Assembly (NCBI GenBank): GCA_000169115.1
Contig: AAVV01000002.1
Span: forward strand, 248,001 to 312,000
DNA: 64,000 nt
DNA from: a marine gamma proteobacterium HTCC2080
GTDB taxonomy: Bacteria > Pseudomonadota > Gammaproteobacteria > Pseudomonadales > Halieaceae
Direction of reading: 5' to 3'
In this document: positions 36,473 to 44,432 of the stretch, piece by piece
How the letters are laid out: each line of letters begins with the position of its first letter
Numbering within the stretch: the stretch's first letter is position 1
The notes under the pieces: generated by a model
Told to the model about the DNA's origin: nothing
Seen by the model: only the letters and a program-made list of their open reading frames with translations
Databases searched by the model: none
Position numbers and translations under genes: made by a program

Positions 36473-37207
36473 ATGGGAAAAGCTTCGCGTCTTTTATTTG
36501 GCCTGCTGGCATATGTCTTTTTCTTTGCCATGTTTTTATATCTGATAGCTTTTGTATCAAATCAAGTAGTACCCCGCAGCATTTCGATCGGCCCCTCTAA
36601 CGCCCCTCTCAAAGCACTGCTTATTGATCTGTTTTTGGTCAGCCTCTTTGCTATCCAGCACAGCATTATGGCGCGGCCCTGGTTTAAAGCCGCCCTCAAA
36701 AAGTACTGGCCACCGGCGATTGAAAGAAGTCTTTATGTCGTCATGAGTTCGTTGGCGCTCTACTTACTTTTTGTCTTCTGGCATCCAATTCCAACCACTG
36801 TCTGGCAGATTGAAAACAACACGCTTCGGGCACTTGTTTGGGGCACAGCAGGCTTAGGCTGGATTAGCGTTTTGATCTCGACCTTTTTAATCGACCATTT
36901 TGAACTATTTGGGCTGCGACAAATATGGTCTGACTGGAAAGACGAACCCATGCCAAACCAAGCGTTCCGCCAACCCCTCTTCTACAAACTGGTTCGCCAT
37001 CCAATTTACACGGGGTTTCTAATCGCTTTTTGGGCGTCACCCGATATGACTGCAGGCCACCTTGTGTTCTCTACTGCCATGACCGTTTACATCTTTATTG
37101 GTATTCGGTACGAAGAAAAAGACCTGCGTTCAAGCTTGGGAGACGTTTACAAGGATTATTCTCGACGGGTGGGGAAAGTAGTACCTGGCATTGGAAAAAT
37201 CAATTGA
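36473..37207 (+). CDS. mddA: methanethiol S-methyltransferase-like membrane protein (MddA/NnrU type)
   Basis: A 244-residue membrane protein with about six hydrophobic segments, of the isoprenylcysteine methyltransferase-like/NnrU superfamily. It matches MddA better than NnrU in IQHSIMARPWFK, ERSLYVVMSSLALYLLFVFW, STFLIDHFELFGLRQIW and LVRHPIYTGFLIAFW...MTAGHLVFSTAMT. MddA methylates methanethiol with SAM to give dimethyl sulfide. The C-terminal RYEEKDL motif is the family's SAM-side signature. A GC-rich hairpin at 37209-37235 follows. No other sulfur-volatile genes are adjacent. Confidence 0.7.
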   Translation: MGKASRLLFGLLAYVFFFAMFLYLIAFVSNQVVPRSISIGPSNAPLKALLIDLFLVSLFAIQHSIMARPWFKAALKKYWPPAIERSLYVVMSSLALYLLFVFWHPIPTTVWQIENNTLRALVWGTAGLGWISVLISTFLIDHFELFGLRQIWSDWKDEPMPNQAFRQPLFYKLVRHPIYTGFLIAFWASPDMTAGHLVFSTAMTVYIFIGIRYEEKDLRSSLGDVYKDYSRRVGKVVPGIGKIN

Positions 37208-37319
37208 AGGTGCCGGGGGCCCAGCTACCGGCGCCATATTATTAGCGCGCCAGTCCCCAAGCTAATACTCGCCAAACTTCAGCAGATAAATGTGCAGGCT
37301 TTAGGACTTCGCGCGCTGC

Positions 37320-37772
37320 TTAGGCCTGCTCTTGTACCCTGTGAAGCATAAGCTGCAGTGCATCAACGCTTTTCTCATCGTGAGCCGTCTCCAGGGCATC
37401 CTGAAGGACCTCTTGAATGTTTTCAGCGTCTACAAGCTCCATATCCCAACTGGGAAAGATACGCTCGCGAACCTCCTCATCGGTGCTTAATGTCACCATC
37501 ATTTCATGCCGACGGTCAGCTTCGATGAGCTTCACCAAGTCCATCACCTCAGCTTTGGGTCCCTCGATCCATTGGAAAAACACCCCACTACCAAAAACCA
37601 AAATTCCGGTAATTCCGAGCGCGGCATTCCGACGTCGCGAGCTTGCAATAATCGCGTCGACATCGGAACCATCAACCCCCTCACTGACTTGGCTGCAATA
37701 GACAAGATTAAAGATGAGATGCTCTTTGAAAGCATCCTCAGGATCATTGTATTGGGCTGGCTGTTTATTCAT
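37320..37772 (-). CDS. BLUF domain blue-light photoreceptor
   Basis: A 150-residue protein that is almost entirely a BLUF (FAD-binding) domain with a short helical tail. The key residues are seen: Tyr25 in LVYCSQ, Asn49 in SRRRNAALGITG, Gln67 and Trp68 in GVFFQWIEGP, and RH in EADRRHEMM. GVFFQW is very close to the AppA photoreceptor. It has no output domain, so it should act through a partner protein. The ATG at 37772 is chosen because the 18 codons upstream look unlike protein. It lies about 2.3 kb from the photolyase-associated regulator module. Confidence 0.88.
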   Translation of the reverse strand: MNKQPAQYNDPEDAFKEHLIFNLVYCSQVSEGVDGSDVDAIIASSRRRNAALGITGILVFGSGVFFQWIEGPKAEVMDLVKLIEADRRHEMMVTLSTDEEVRERIFPSWDMELVDAENIQEVLQDALETAHDEKSVDALQLMLHRVQEQA

Positions 37773-37983
37773 GGCGCAAGAATAGCGGGGAAAACAATGG
37801 AAACATAGTGAAATTGCACGTGACACATACTGAGGTGTGTCTGTTTTCTCCAGAATGCAGCGACAATGCGGAACATTAGCGGTGGCATACTTTACCGTGA
37901 CTCGCTCAGCGAATTATCAAGTAGGGATCGTCTGATGCTACTCAATTAACTGCACAAAGACATCCAGTGGCTGAGTAAAATTA

Positions 37984-38071
37984 TGGTGCCCGGAGCCGGA
38001 CTTGAACCGGCACGATCGCAATGATCGGGGGATTTTAAGTCCCCTGTGTCTACCAATTTCACCACCCGGGC
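37984..38071 (-). tRNA. tRNA-Leu (anticodon UAA)
   Basis: A class II tRNA with its 5' end at 38071 and encoded CCA at 37984-37986. The acceptor GCCCGGG pairs with TCCGGGC. The anticodon stem GGGGA/TCCCC encloses CTTAAAA, giving anticodon UAA. The long variable arm and T-arm GCCGG-TTCAAGT-CCGGC are complete. It reads UUA codons. Confidence 0.95.
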
Positions 38072-38182
38072 AGTGAGGAGGCGCGAGGATAACACGGTAT
38101 TTACGTAAGGGGGATCTGCAATGCATCTTACGTAGTGGTAAAGTCGCGCTTTACATAAAAATAACGTTTTGAGAGGCAATAG

Positions 38183-39532
38183 GTGACGGCAAATCGTGGT
38201 CAATTTGGTTCCCGTCTGGGGTTTATATTTGCCGCAGCAGGCTCCGCAGTCGGCTTGGGCAATATCTGGGGCTTTCCTACCCAGGCAGCAAGCAACGGCG
38301 GCGCCGCCTTTCTCCTGGTATATCTCATACTCGCCTTTGCACTCGCCTATCCCGTTCTGATGGCGGAACTGATTTTAGGCCGTTACACCCACGGTAATTC
38401 TGTTGCGGCGCTGTCGGGCATTTCTAGGGGACCAGTAACCAAAGCTATCGGTACCAGTACAGGTCTGTTGGGAATTTTGGTCGCCAGTATGATTTTAAGC
38501 TTTTATGGCATTGTGGCGGGCTGGATGCTGGGATACACCATCGCCTACCCACTGGAGGTTGTTGGTGCGAGCGATGCGGCTAATTGGTTAACCGGCTTCA
38601 CGATTCCCAGAAATCTTATTTTAATGGGTGTATTCATGCTCATGACCATCGCCATCATCATGGGGGGGGTCAAAGAAGGGATTGAGCGTTGGTCGTCGCG
38701 ACTAATGCCAACACTAATTATTACTTTGATCGCACTTGCCGCCTACGTTCTCACCCTGGAAGGCGCCATGACTGGACTACGGGTCTATCTGATTCCCGAC
38801 TTCAGCAAGATACTGTCCTCGCAACTCATTTTGTCAGCCTTGGGCTCAGCATTTTTCTCTTTATCTCTCGGCGTAGGCACCATGCTGGTCTATGGCTCCT
38901 ATATCTCTGACAAAGAACATCTGCCGTCAATTGGGGCTCAAGTCGCGCTCATTGACGTAGGCATTGCCGTGCTGGCGGGCTTTTTGATCTTACCCGTTAT
39001 GTACGTTGCGGCAGAACGCGGCGTAGAGATCTTTAGTGCCAGCGGCGCTCTACTGTCAGAGGACACACTCATACTGACCGTATTACCCGAGCTATTTGCA
39101 ACCATGGGCACGGTGGGCATTGCCCTCGCAACCGCGTTCTTCTTTCTAATGACCATCGCCGCATTAACTTCATCGATATCTATTTTAGAAGTGCCAGTCG
39201 CCTTTATCGTCGAGCGTTTCGACTGGTCTCGCAAGCGAGCGGCAATAGTGGCAGGAGGGCTAATTGCGGGGCTAAGCAGCCTAATTATTTTAGACTTCGA
39301 AAATTTATTTGGCGCGGTCATTGCGTTGAGTACCCGCTACGGACAGCCCTTGCTGGGGCTTTTACTCTGTCTTTTTGTCGGGTGGGTATGGCAACGCGAC
39401 ACTGTGCTGGCGGAGTTGCAAAAAAACGATCCTCAAGTAGCAGAAGGCGTTTTTTGGCGTATTTGGCCTGTCTACGTGCGGTTTGTTTGCCCCATCATCA
39501 TTGCAATCATTTTTTATCGATCACTTGTCTGA
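38183..39532 (+). CDS. sodium-dependent transporter, neurotransmitter:sodium symporter (NSS) family
   Basis: A 449-residue inner-membrane symporter with about 11-12 helices, homologous to LeuT. The family start is GSRLGFIFAAAGSAVGLGNIWGFPTQAASNGGAAFLL, here from residue 9 on, in which GLGNIWGFP is the unwound TM1 site for Na+ and substrate. The GTG at 38183 is preceded by GAGAGG. Family members take up amino acids or related small molecules, and the exact substrate is unknown. The stop codon overlaps the end of a small gene on the other strand by 12 bases. Confidence 0.9.
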   Translation: MTANRGQFGSRLGFIFAAAGSAVGLGNIWGFPTQAASNGGAAFLLVYLILAFALAYPVLMAELILGRYTHGNSVAALSGISRGPVTKAIGTSTGLLGILVASMILSFYGIVAGWMLGYTIAYPLEVVGASDAANWLTGFTIPRNLILMGVFMLMTIAIIMGGVKEGIERWSSRLMPTLIITLIALAAYVLTLEGAMTGLRVYLIPDFSKILSSQLILSALGSAFFSLSLGVGTMLVYGSYISDKEHLPSIGAQVALIDVGIAVLAGFLILPVMYVAAERGVEIFSASGALLSEDTLILTVLPELFATMGTVGIALATAFFFLMTIAALTSSISILEVPVAFIVERFDWSRKRAAIVAGGLIAGLSSLIILDFENLFGAVIALSTRYGQPLLGLLLCLFVGWVWQRDTVLAELQKNDPQVAEGVFWRIWPVYVRFVCPIIIAIIFYRSLV

Positions 39533-39697
39533 AGAGTTGCGACCCAAACCCGTTGCAACTTTACCGCTCGCAAATAGAAGGCCGTAAGCACCGCTGCCAA
39601 CCATGAACACGAGCGCGACCCAATCGCCCGTTTGGCTGTACATCCAGCCACTAAAAGCAAACATAACTGCGCTAATGATCATTGCTAAGTACTGCAT
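39521..39697 (-). CDS. small membrane protein (58 aa)
   Basis: A 58-codon frame that reads MQYLAMIISAVMFAFSGWMY, then SQTGDWVALVFMVGSGAYGL and a polar tail. Two short hydrophobic helices are separated by SQTGDW, and GASGK-like polar residues end it. The composition is convincing for a small inner-membrane protein even though no strong Shine-Dalgarno sequence is seen. It converges with the NSS transporter gene, overlapping its last 12 bases. The function is unknown. Confidence 0.6.
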   Translation of the reverse strand: MQYLAMIISAVMFAFSGWMYSQTGDWVALVFMVGSGAYGLLFASGKVATGLGRNSSDK

Positions 39698-40040
39698 ATT
39701 TACACGCTGCCTAACCGGCTGGAGAAAGAATTAGGATACAACATCCTTATGATTGTCACCGGCTGTCTAGGGCCTGTCATCGTCTTCCGCCTCCCAGCGA
39801 TGGGGCCTTTGAACCTCACCACCCAAACGTTTTGTTAGCGAATTCCAGCACGGGTTACCCGGGAGGTCCCCTTGTTACCCCATCGAGAAGCCGCGCTGTA
39901 AGCGAGGCCTCTTGTAGTGTGTTAACTGTGCTGCCGTGGGTATGACTGTAAAAGACATCTACCTATCGCCGCGCCGTAATTGCATCGCGTTGACACAGCG
40001 TTTGTGTCTTACACTAGGGTGTCTGGGTGGATTTCTATGA
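39698..40040. other. intergenic region before the light/stress module
   Basis: No gene is supported. TTGACA lies near 39990 with TACACT 14 bases further on, a spacing too short for a normal sigma-70 promoter, and no gene follows on that strand. Confidence 0.45.
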
Positions 40041-41048
40041 TCAACTCGACAGTTCGCGCAATAGCGAGTGATATTCCATACCCCGTTCGTCCAGCACGCC
40101 TTTGAGCGCCTTCTCCATTAAAAAACGCGCTTGGTTTGTGTAGGCATACATACACGAGTGAACAGCGGCATCCGTCCAGTTATCAACCGCGCACTCTGTC
40201 GTGTACTGCTCGAAATGATTGAGCATAGTAACCAACTCGACGATATGATTTGGGCATTCGCAATTGACTAGCCGCTTCAACTGGGCCGCCGCCGCAAGCT
40301 CGCTATCTGAATACATGCGAGCCTTTGGCTTTACCAAATCCCCCAGATCAAATTCACCCTGGCGGGTATCAGTCTCGACAGCAATTCGACCCATCTCATA
40401 TGCGAGACGTGCAGGCTCCATCGGGAAGGCAATAGCTTCAGCCCCATGACGATTTAGCTCCGAAATCCAGCGGTCATTTGCCATGCGGTAAGTCACGATA
40501 ACGTTAGGTGACCCTAGTCTCGCTCTTAGCTGTTGCACCAATTGAATTTGGGCTAACGACACCGCAGGACAGTCCAACACCAACAGCGCAATGTCTTCCC
40601 CTCCGACCTCTAACGTATCCGCAATTTCTGCAAGGGGTTGCCGGGCTAACAATGCGCTCACACCAGATATGCAGCCTTGGTGACCATCTAGCCAACTACA
40701 CAACTCTGCCCCAACAAATACGACTCTTGGTTTCGCCGCGGGTACCGCACGCTCAAGGTGCTTGCCCCGACCTTTGATAAGCAGTTCTAACGTCTTCCTT
40801 TCAGAAGACGCTACCTCTCCTATCCTCGCGCCGTCGTTAACCAACGCCGCAATTAATTGCAAATGCTCAAGATCGGCTTGGGTGTATTGCCGTCGCCCCG
40901 ATGCAGATTTGAAACTTGCTCCCAGCCCATAGCGCCGCTCCCAGACCCGAAGCGTGTCGGGTTTCAGCCCCGTTAGCCTGGCCACGGTGCCAATACCATA
41001 AAGGGGTCGAGGTTCTAGCTGACTTACTGCAGTTGCGGGGGCATTCAT
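40041..41048 (-). CDS. MerR family regulator with a flavodoxin/B12-binding-like domain and a C-terminal helical domain
   Basis: A 335-residue regulator. Residues 15-85 are a MerR helix-turn-helix (YGIGTVARLTGLKPDTLRVWERRYGL, here from 17). Residues 108-210 resemble the Rossmann-type domain of B12-dependent MerR regulators, opening KPRVVFVGAELCSW. The last 100 residues are helical, with CECPNHIVELVTMLNHFEQY and AYTNQARFLMEKALKGVLDERG. Compared with CarH/LitR, the four-helix cobalamin domain before the Rossmann fold is missing, and DxHxxG is not intact (DGHQGC). It is divergent from the sigma factor and probably controls the photolyase module. It may sense light by another cofactor, or none. 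Confidence 0.75.
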   Translation of the reverse strand: MNAPATAVSQLEPRPLYGIGTVARLTGLKPDTLRVWERRYGLGASFKSASGRRQYTQADLEHLQLIAALVNDGARIGEVASSERKTLELLIKGRGKHLERAVPAAKPRVVFVGAELCSWLDGHQGCISGVSALLARQPLAEIADTLEVGGEDIALLVLDCPAVSLAQIQLVQQLRARLGSPNVIVTYRMANDRWISELNRHGAEAIAFPMEPARLAYEMGRIAVETDTRQGEFDLGDLVKPKARMYSDSELAAAAQLKRLVNCECPNHIVELVTMLNHFEQYTTECAVDNWTDAAVHSCMYAYTNQARFLMEKALKGVLDERGMEYHSLLRELSS

Positions 41049-41076
41049 AGCACAACACTCCGATTATCTTTGTCTG

Positions 41077-41186
41077 GTTTTGTCCAAGGTTACGCTGTTC
41101 ACCCACCAACAGATCTGCTTTTCCTGGACAATAACATTCTTTGAGCGCTATTTGTTCATATTATGTCCATAAACAGCATGGACAAA
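41077..41186. promoter_or_regulatory. divergent regulator/sigma promoter region with four TTGTCCA-type half-sites
   Basis: Half-sites are TTGTCCA at 41080-41086, TGGACAA at 41125-41131, ATGTCCAT at 41163-41170 and ATGGACAA at 41178-41185. The last two form an inverted repeat with a 7-base spacer. The first two are also inverted but 38 bases apart. This is probably where the MerR-type regulator binds; MerR proteins typically bind palindromes between promoter boxes. Confidence 0.55.
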
Positions 41187-41255
41187 CTGACCCTCAGAGG
41201 GATCTTTGTACGACTTAGTCCCCGTATAGTTAGCATCAAAAGGGGGAACAAGCAC

Positions 41256-42548
41256 ATGAAAGCAACTGACCAAGCTGATGATCGCGATCTCGAGTTAATG
41301 TTTGCTGAGGCTAGGCGTTACGCCCTGCTCACCGCTGAAGAAGAACGTGAGATTGACGGGCGCAAATGGCACGCCGTCTGGACACTCCAAGAGCTATTCG
41401 CCGATGTGCCTGAACTGACACAGTACACGGCGGTTTTTCTTCAGCAGTGTGGGGCGAATCCACCAAAAATCGGGCGATTTTCCAACCGAGAACAGCACTT
41501 TGTACTGCGGCGAGAGCTTACTGATTACTTTGCAGATGGGAAGTCCCATGAATTGGCGACCGTTGCGGCGCGAAAATTGCGCACCTTGAAAACCACTCAA
41601 GCCCGACTGCCTCATCTCTCTCGCCTCAACCTTCCCGCGAGTCTTACAGTGGGTATGTCGGTTGCCATGCTGCGCCGTGCTGGCGGACAGTTTCCTGACA
41701 GTGTGGCCGATGCCATCGCCAACTGGGAGCGTCAGTGGCAACCGCCGATCAGCGGGCACGTCCTAGAGCGCGAGACGATGAAAGCTTTGCGTCGGGAATT
41801 GCGCATCTACACCGAGGCTAGGGATAAACTGGTCATGCACAACCTTCGCCTCGTTTACTCGATCGCTGGGCGGTATAAGGGGCGTGGGGTCTCCTACCTT
41901 GATCTAGTCCAAGAGGGCACGCTGGGGCTCATCCGCGCGGCGGAAAAATTTGAGTTCGAAAAGGGCTTCAGATTTAGCACCTACTGCTTTAACTGGATAA
42001 CACAGGCAGTACGTCGGTATGTGGGGGATGTGGGCACCCTAATTCGTCTTCCCACACACGTACAGGAGCAAATGGGGAGGCTGTATAAAGAGAAAGCCAT
42101 TGAACAACTGCGCACTGGGGTGGAACCCGATGAAGAAACTTTGGCCGCGAAATTAGGAATGGATATTGAGAAGACGCGTCAGCTGCTTCAGATGCGAAAT
42201 CTGGGGGTGTCGCTAGATGCGCCACGATTCGACGACGACGAAGGTACCCTTCTCGACACACTTTCTGGCGAGCCTTATGGTGGTACAGAGGATTCAGCTG
42301 AACAGGCGTCATTGCACAAATTTTTGGGCGGGGCCGTGGACGCGTTAGAGCCATCTGAACAGCGTGTTGTAGTAGCTCGGTGGGGACTGCACGATGGTCC
42401 GCCTCTAAGCCGTGCTGAAGTTGCAGACAGTTTGGGCGTCAGCCGCGAGTGGGTGAGACAGTTGGAGCGCTCAGCCTTACGAAAGCTAAAAGCCCAAGAC
42501 TCGGTAAAAGCAGCCTTTGCGGATTATAGCGAAGCCAGCAATTACTGA
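41256..42548 (+). CDS. sigma-70 family RNA polymerase sigma factor, group 2-like
   Basis: A 430-residue sigma factor with regions 2 to 4. Region 2 is NLRLVYSIAGRYKGRGVSYLDLVQEGTLGLIRAAEKFEFEKGFRFSTYCFNWITQAVRRYV (around 200-258). Region 3 includes RLPTHVQEQM. Region 4 is LEPSEQRVVVARWGL and SRAEVADSLGVSREWVRQLE. About 180 residues precede region 2 and begin with a region 1.2-like helix (LLTAEEEREIDGR); the remainder is unusual. The ATG at 41256 follows AGGGGG at a good distance. It is divergent from the MerR-type gene. Such pairs drive light- or stress-induced photolyase genes in related bacteria. Confidence 0.88.
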   Translation: MKATDQADDRDLELMFAEARRYALLTAEEEREIDGRKWHAVWTLQELFADVPELTQYTAVFLQQCGANPPKIGRFSNREQHFVLRRELTDYFADGKSHELATVAARKLRTLKTTQARLPHLSRLNLPASLTVGMSVAMLRRAGGQFPDSVADAIANWERQWQPPISGHVLERETMKALRRELRIYTEARDKLVMHNLRLVYSIAGRYKGRGVSYLDLVQEGTLGLIRAAEKFEFEKGFRFSTYCFNWITQAVRRYVGDVGTLIRLPTHVQEQMGRLYKEKAIEQLRTGVEPDEETLAAKLGMDIEKTRQLLQMRNLGVSLDAPRFDDDEGTLLDTLSGEPYGGTEDSAEQASLHKFLGGAVDALEPSEQRVVVARWGLHDGPPLSRAEVADSLGVSREWVRQLERSALRKLKAQDSVKAAFADYSEASNY

Positions 42549-42591
42549 AATTTTAGACAACCACCCCGCTGGCGCTCTCATCGAGGGCGCT

Positions 42592-43482
42592 TCAGCGCTT
42601 GCTTCTAGCCAAGATGTCGATCAGGGCGCTATCAAGACTCGAAAAACGGAAATCAAAACCGGCATCCAGCAGGCGGTGAGGGGTGACCCGCTGGCCCTTG
42701 AGCAGCAGTTCATCTGCCATTTCCCCCAGGGCCACACGCATAATGGGCGCGGGGAGACCCAGGCTGAGCAAAGTCGGTCTGCGTGCGCTCAAAACACGGC
42801 AGAACTCCCGGTGCGTGACCGGTCTGGGGGCCACAAGGTTATAAGCACCCTTGGCGCCTGCATCGGCGCAAAGATGGAGAATAGCGCGCACAACATCGGT
42901 GCGATGCACCCAGCTAAGCCACTGATTACCGTCACCCATCCAAGTGCCAATACCCAATTTGAAGGAACGCATCATCTCAGTGAGCGCCCCTCCGTTGCGG
43001 TCAAACACCACTCCCAAGCGCAAAGAAATGACGCGAGTCATATCATCCTCAACAACGCTGGCCGCACTCTCCCATGCCTGGCAGAGTTGTGCAGAAAAGC
43101 CAGATCCAGCAGGCGAAGTCTCGTCAAAAAACTGGTCACGACTACACCCGTAAAAGCCTACGGCGCTTCCCGATATCAAAACGCCAGGGGGGGTCGACTG
43201 AGCACGCATCCATCGCACCAAAGTCTCGGTGAACCCGGCGCGACTCGCCACCATTTCAGCCTTATAACTATCACTCCATCTTCGACCTGCCAAAGACGCA
43301 CCCGCGAGATTAACAACGACATCAACTGGAGATCGCACTGCGTCTAATGACTGTACAAATGACACACCGGCTCGTAGGGGCTGCTCCGAGCGCGTTAACA
43401 CTGTCACGGAAAACCCGTGTTTCAGAAGCTCAGGCACCAGTGCCGAACCGATAAATCCAGTGCCCCCCGTTACCAGTATGTG
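42592..43482 (-). CDS. TIGR01777-type epimerase/SDR (SDR39U1/YfcH family)
   Basis: A 296-residue extended SDR. The cofactor motif TGGTGFIGSALVPEL is at residues 6-20. VDVVVNLAGASLAGRRW and the region SWVHRTDVVRAILHL are family features. The C-terminal half is the typical YfcH-type RAPxxLLRxxLGEMA-like segment, seen as APIMRVALGEMADELLLKGQRV. The ATG at 43482 has GGAG nine bases upstream. It converges with the sigma gene (43 bases apart) and is divergent from sir2. These proteins recur in light-regulated clusters, but the reaction is unknown. Confidence 0.82.
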   Translation of the reverse strand, partial: HILVTGGTGFIGSALVPELLKHGFSVTVLTRSEQPLRAGVSFVQSLDAVRSPVDVVVNLAGASLAGRRWSDSYKAEMVASRAGFTETLVRWMRAQSTPPGVLISGSAVGFYGCSRDQFFDETSPAGSGFSAQLCQAWESAASVVEDDMTRVISLRLGVVFDRNGGALTEMMRSFKLGIGTWMGDGNQWLSWVHRTDVVRAILHLCADAGAKGAYNLVAPRPVTHREFCRVLSARRPTLLSLGLPAPIMRVALGEMADELLLKGQRVTPHRLLDAGFDFRFSSLDSALIDILARSKR

Positions 43483-43551
43483 CATAGCTTTTTCTCCAAA
43501 GTCTCGTGGTAGTGGCTGGCACTCACCACACTCAACCAGCGTAGGTTTATC

Positions 43552-43563
43552 CACGTATACGTG
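43552..43563. promoter_or_regulatory. perfect 12-bp palindrome in the SDR/sir2 divergent promoter
   Basis: CACGTATACGTG is exactly self-complementary and lies two bases before the sir2 start codon. Its position suggests an operator or a translation-affecting stem. No equal copy was noticed elsewhere in the window. Confidence 0.45.
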
Positions 43564-43565
43564 TC

Positions 43566-44432
43566 ATGGATAAAATAACGTCACAACTCGCTGAGTTTTT
43601 TTCGCTGTACCCCAACTGGTTAGTGCTGACCGGTGCGGGCATTAGCGCCGACTCCGGCATACCCACCTACCGTGATACCAGTGGCACATGGCTCCGCAAT
43701 CGACCCATACAACATCAGGAGTTCGTCCAACAGCGCGAATCTAGGCAACGCTACTGGGGACGCTCAATGATCGGCTGGCCCAACGTCAGGGACGCACGCT
43801 GTAATGCCAACCACAGTGCACTGGTAGATTTTGAACAATCCGGCCGATCGACCTTGGTGATTACTCAAAATGTTGATCGATTGCATCAAGCGGCTGGCAG
43901 CCAAAACGTTATCGACCTTCACGGCCGCCTTGATCGCGTCGTTTGCTTAGACTGCGGGGCGGGCTACGAGCGCGATCGTGTTCAGCAGGAACTTGAGGAA
44001 CTTAACCCCCAACACCGTGGCTTTGAGGCAATGGCCCGCCCCGACGGCGATGCTGATTTGTCCGCCGAACAGGTCCGTGATGTCAATATCTGGGACTGCG
44101 AAGTTTGTGGGGGCATGCTTAAGCCCGATGTTGTGTTTTTCGGAGGCACGATTCCAAGAGAACGCGTGACCCGCTGCCAGGAAGCTCTCACCGCAGCAGA
44201 CGGCCTGCTAGTTATAGGCAGCTCTCTACAGGTTTTTTCGGGCTTCCGATTTTGTCGGCAGGCCGTCGAACAGCGCAAGCCTCTCGTTATACTCAACGAA
44301 GGCACAACTCGCGCTGATGAAATGGCCACCCTCAAAATAAACGCTCACGCCCTTTCCCTATTTCGAGAAGTCACTTCATCCCTAGCACCTCTCATGCAAA
44401 GTCGACCTCCCCAAGGAATTAACCATGGCTAA
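43566..44432 (+). CDS. Sir2 family NAD-dependent protein deacetylase
   Basis: A 288-residue sirtuin. NAD-binding GAGISADSGIPTYRD (23-37), TQNVD (100-104) and the catalytic H119 in LHGRLD are all there. Zinc cysteines are C127/C130 (CLDC) and C178/C181 (CEVC). It removes acetyl or longer acyl groups from lysines, using NAD. The gene overlaps the photolyase start by eight bases, so translation is coupled. This is a rare neighbour for a photolyase and suggests a stress- or DNA-repair-linked role in this module. Confidence 0.9.
   Translation: MDKITSQLAEFFSLYPNWLVLTGAGISADSGIPTYRDTSGTWLRNRPIQHQEFVQQRESRQRYWGRSMIGWPNVRDARCNANHSALVDFEQSGRSTLVITQNVDRLHQAAGSQNVIDLHGRLDRVVCLDCGAGYERDRVQQELEELNPQHRGFEAMARPDGDADLSAEQVRDVNIWDCEVCGGMLKPDVVFFGGTIPRERVTRCQEALTAADGLLVIGSSLQVFSGFRFCRQAVEQRKPLVILNEGTTRADEMATLKINAHALSLFREVTSSLAPLMQSRPPQGINHG

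Noticed and set aside
39985-40015. TTGACA ... TACACT as a promoter
   Set aside because: Spacing of 14 bases is too short for sigma-70 and the nearest plus-strand gene starts over 1.2 kb away.
43566-44432. Sir2 gene as part of an anti-phage defence system
   Set aside because: It has a plain sirtuin deacetylase layout with zinc cysteines and no defence partner (Argonaute, SLOG, HerA) nearby.
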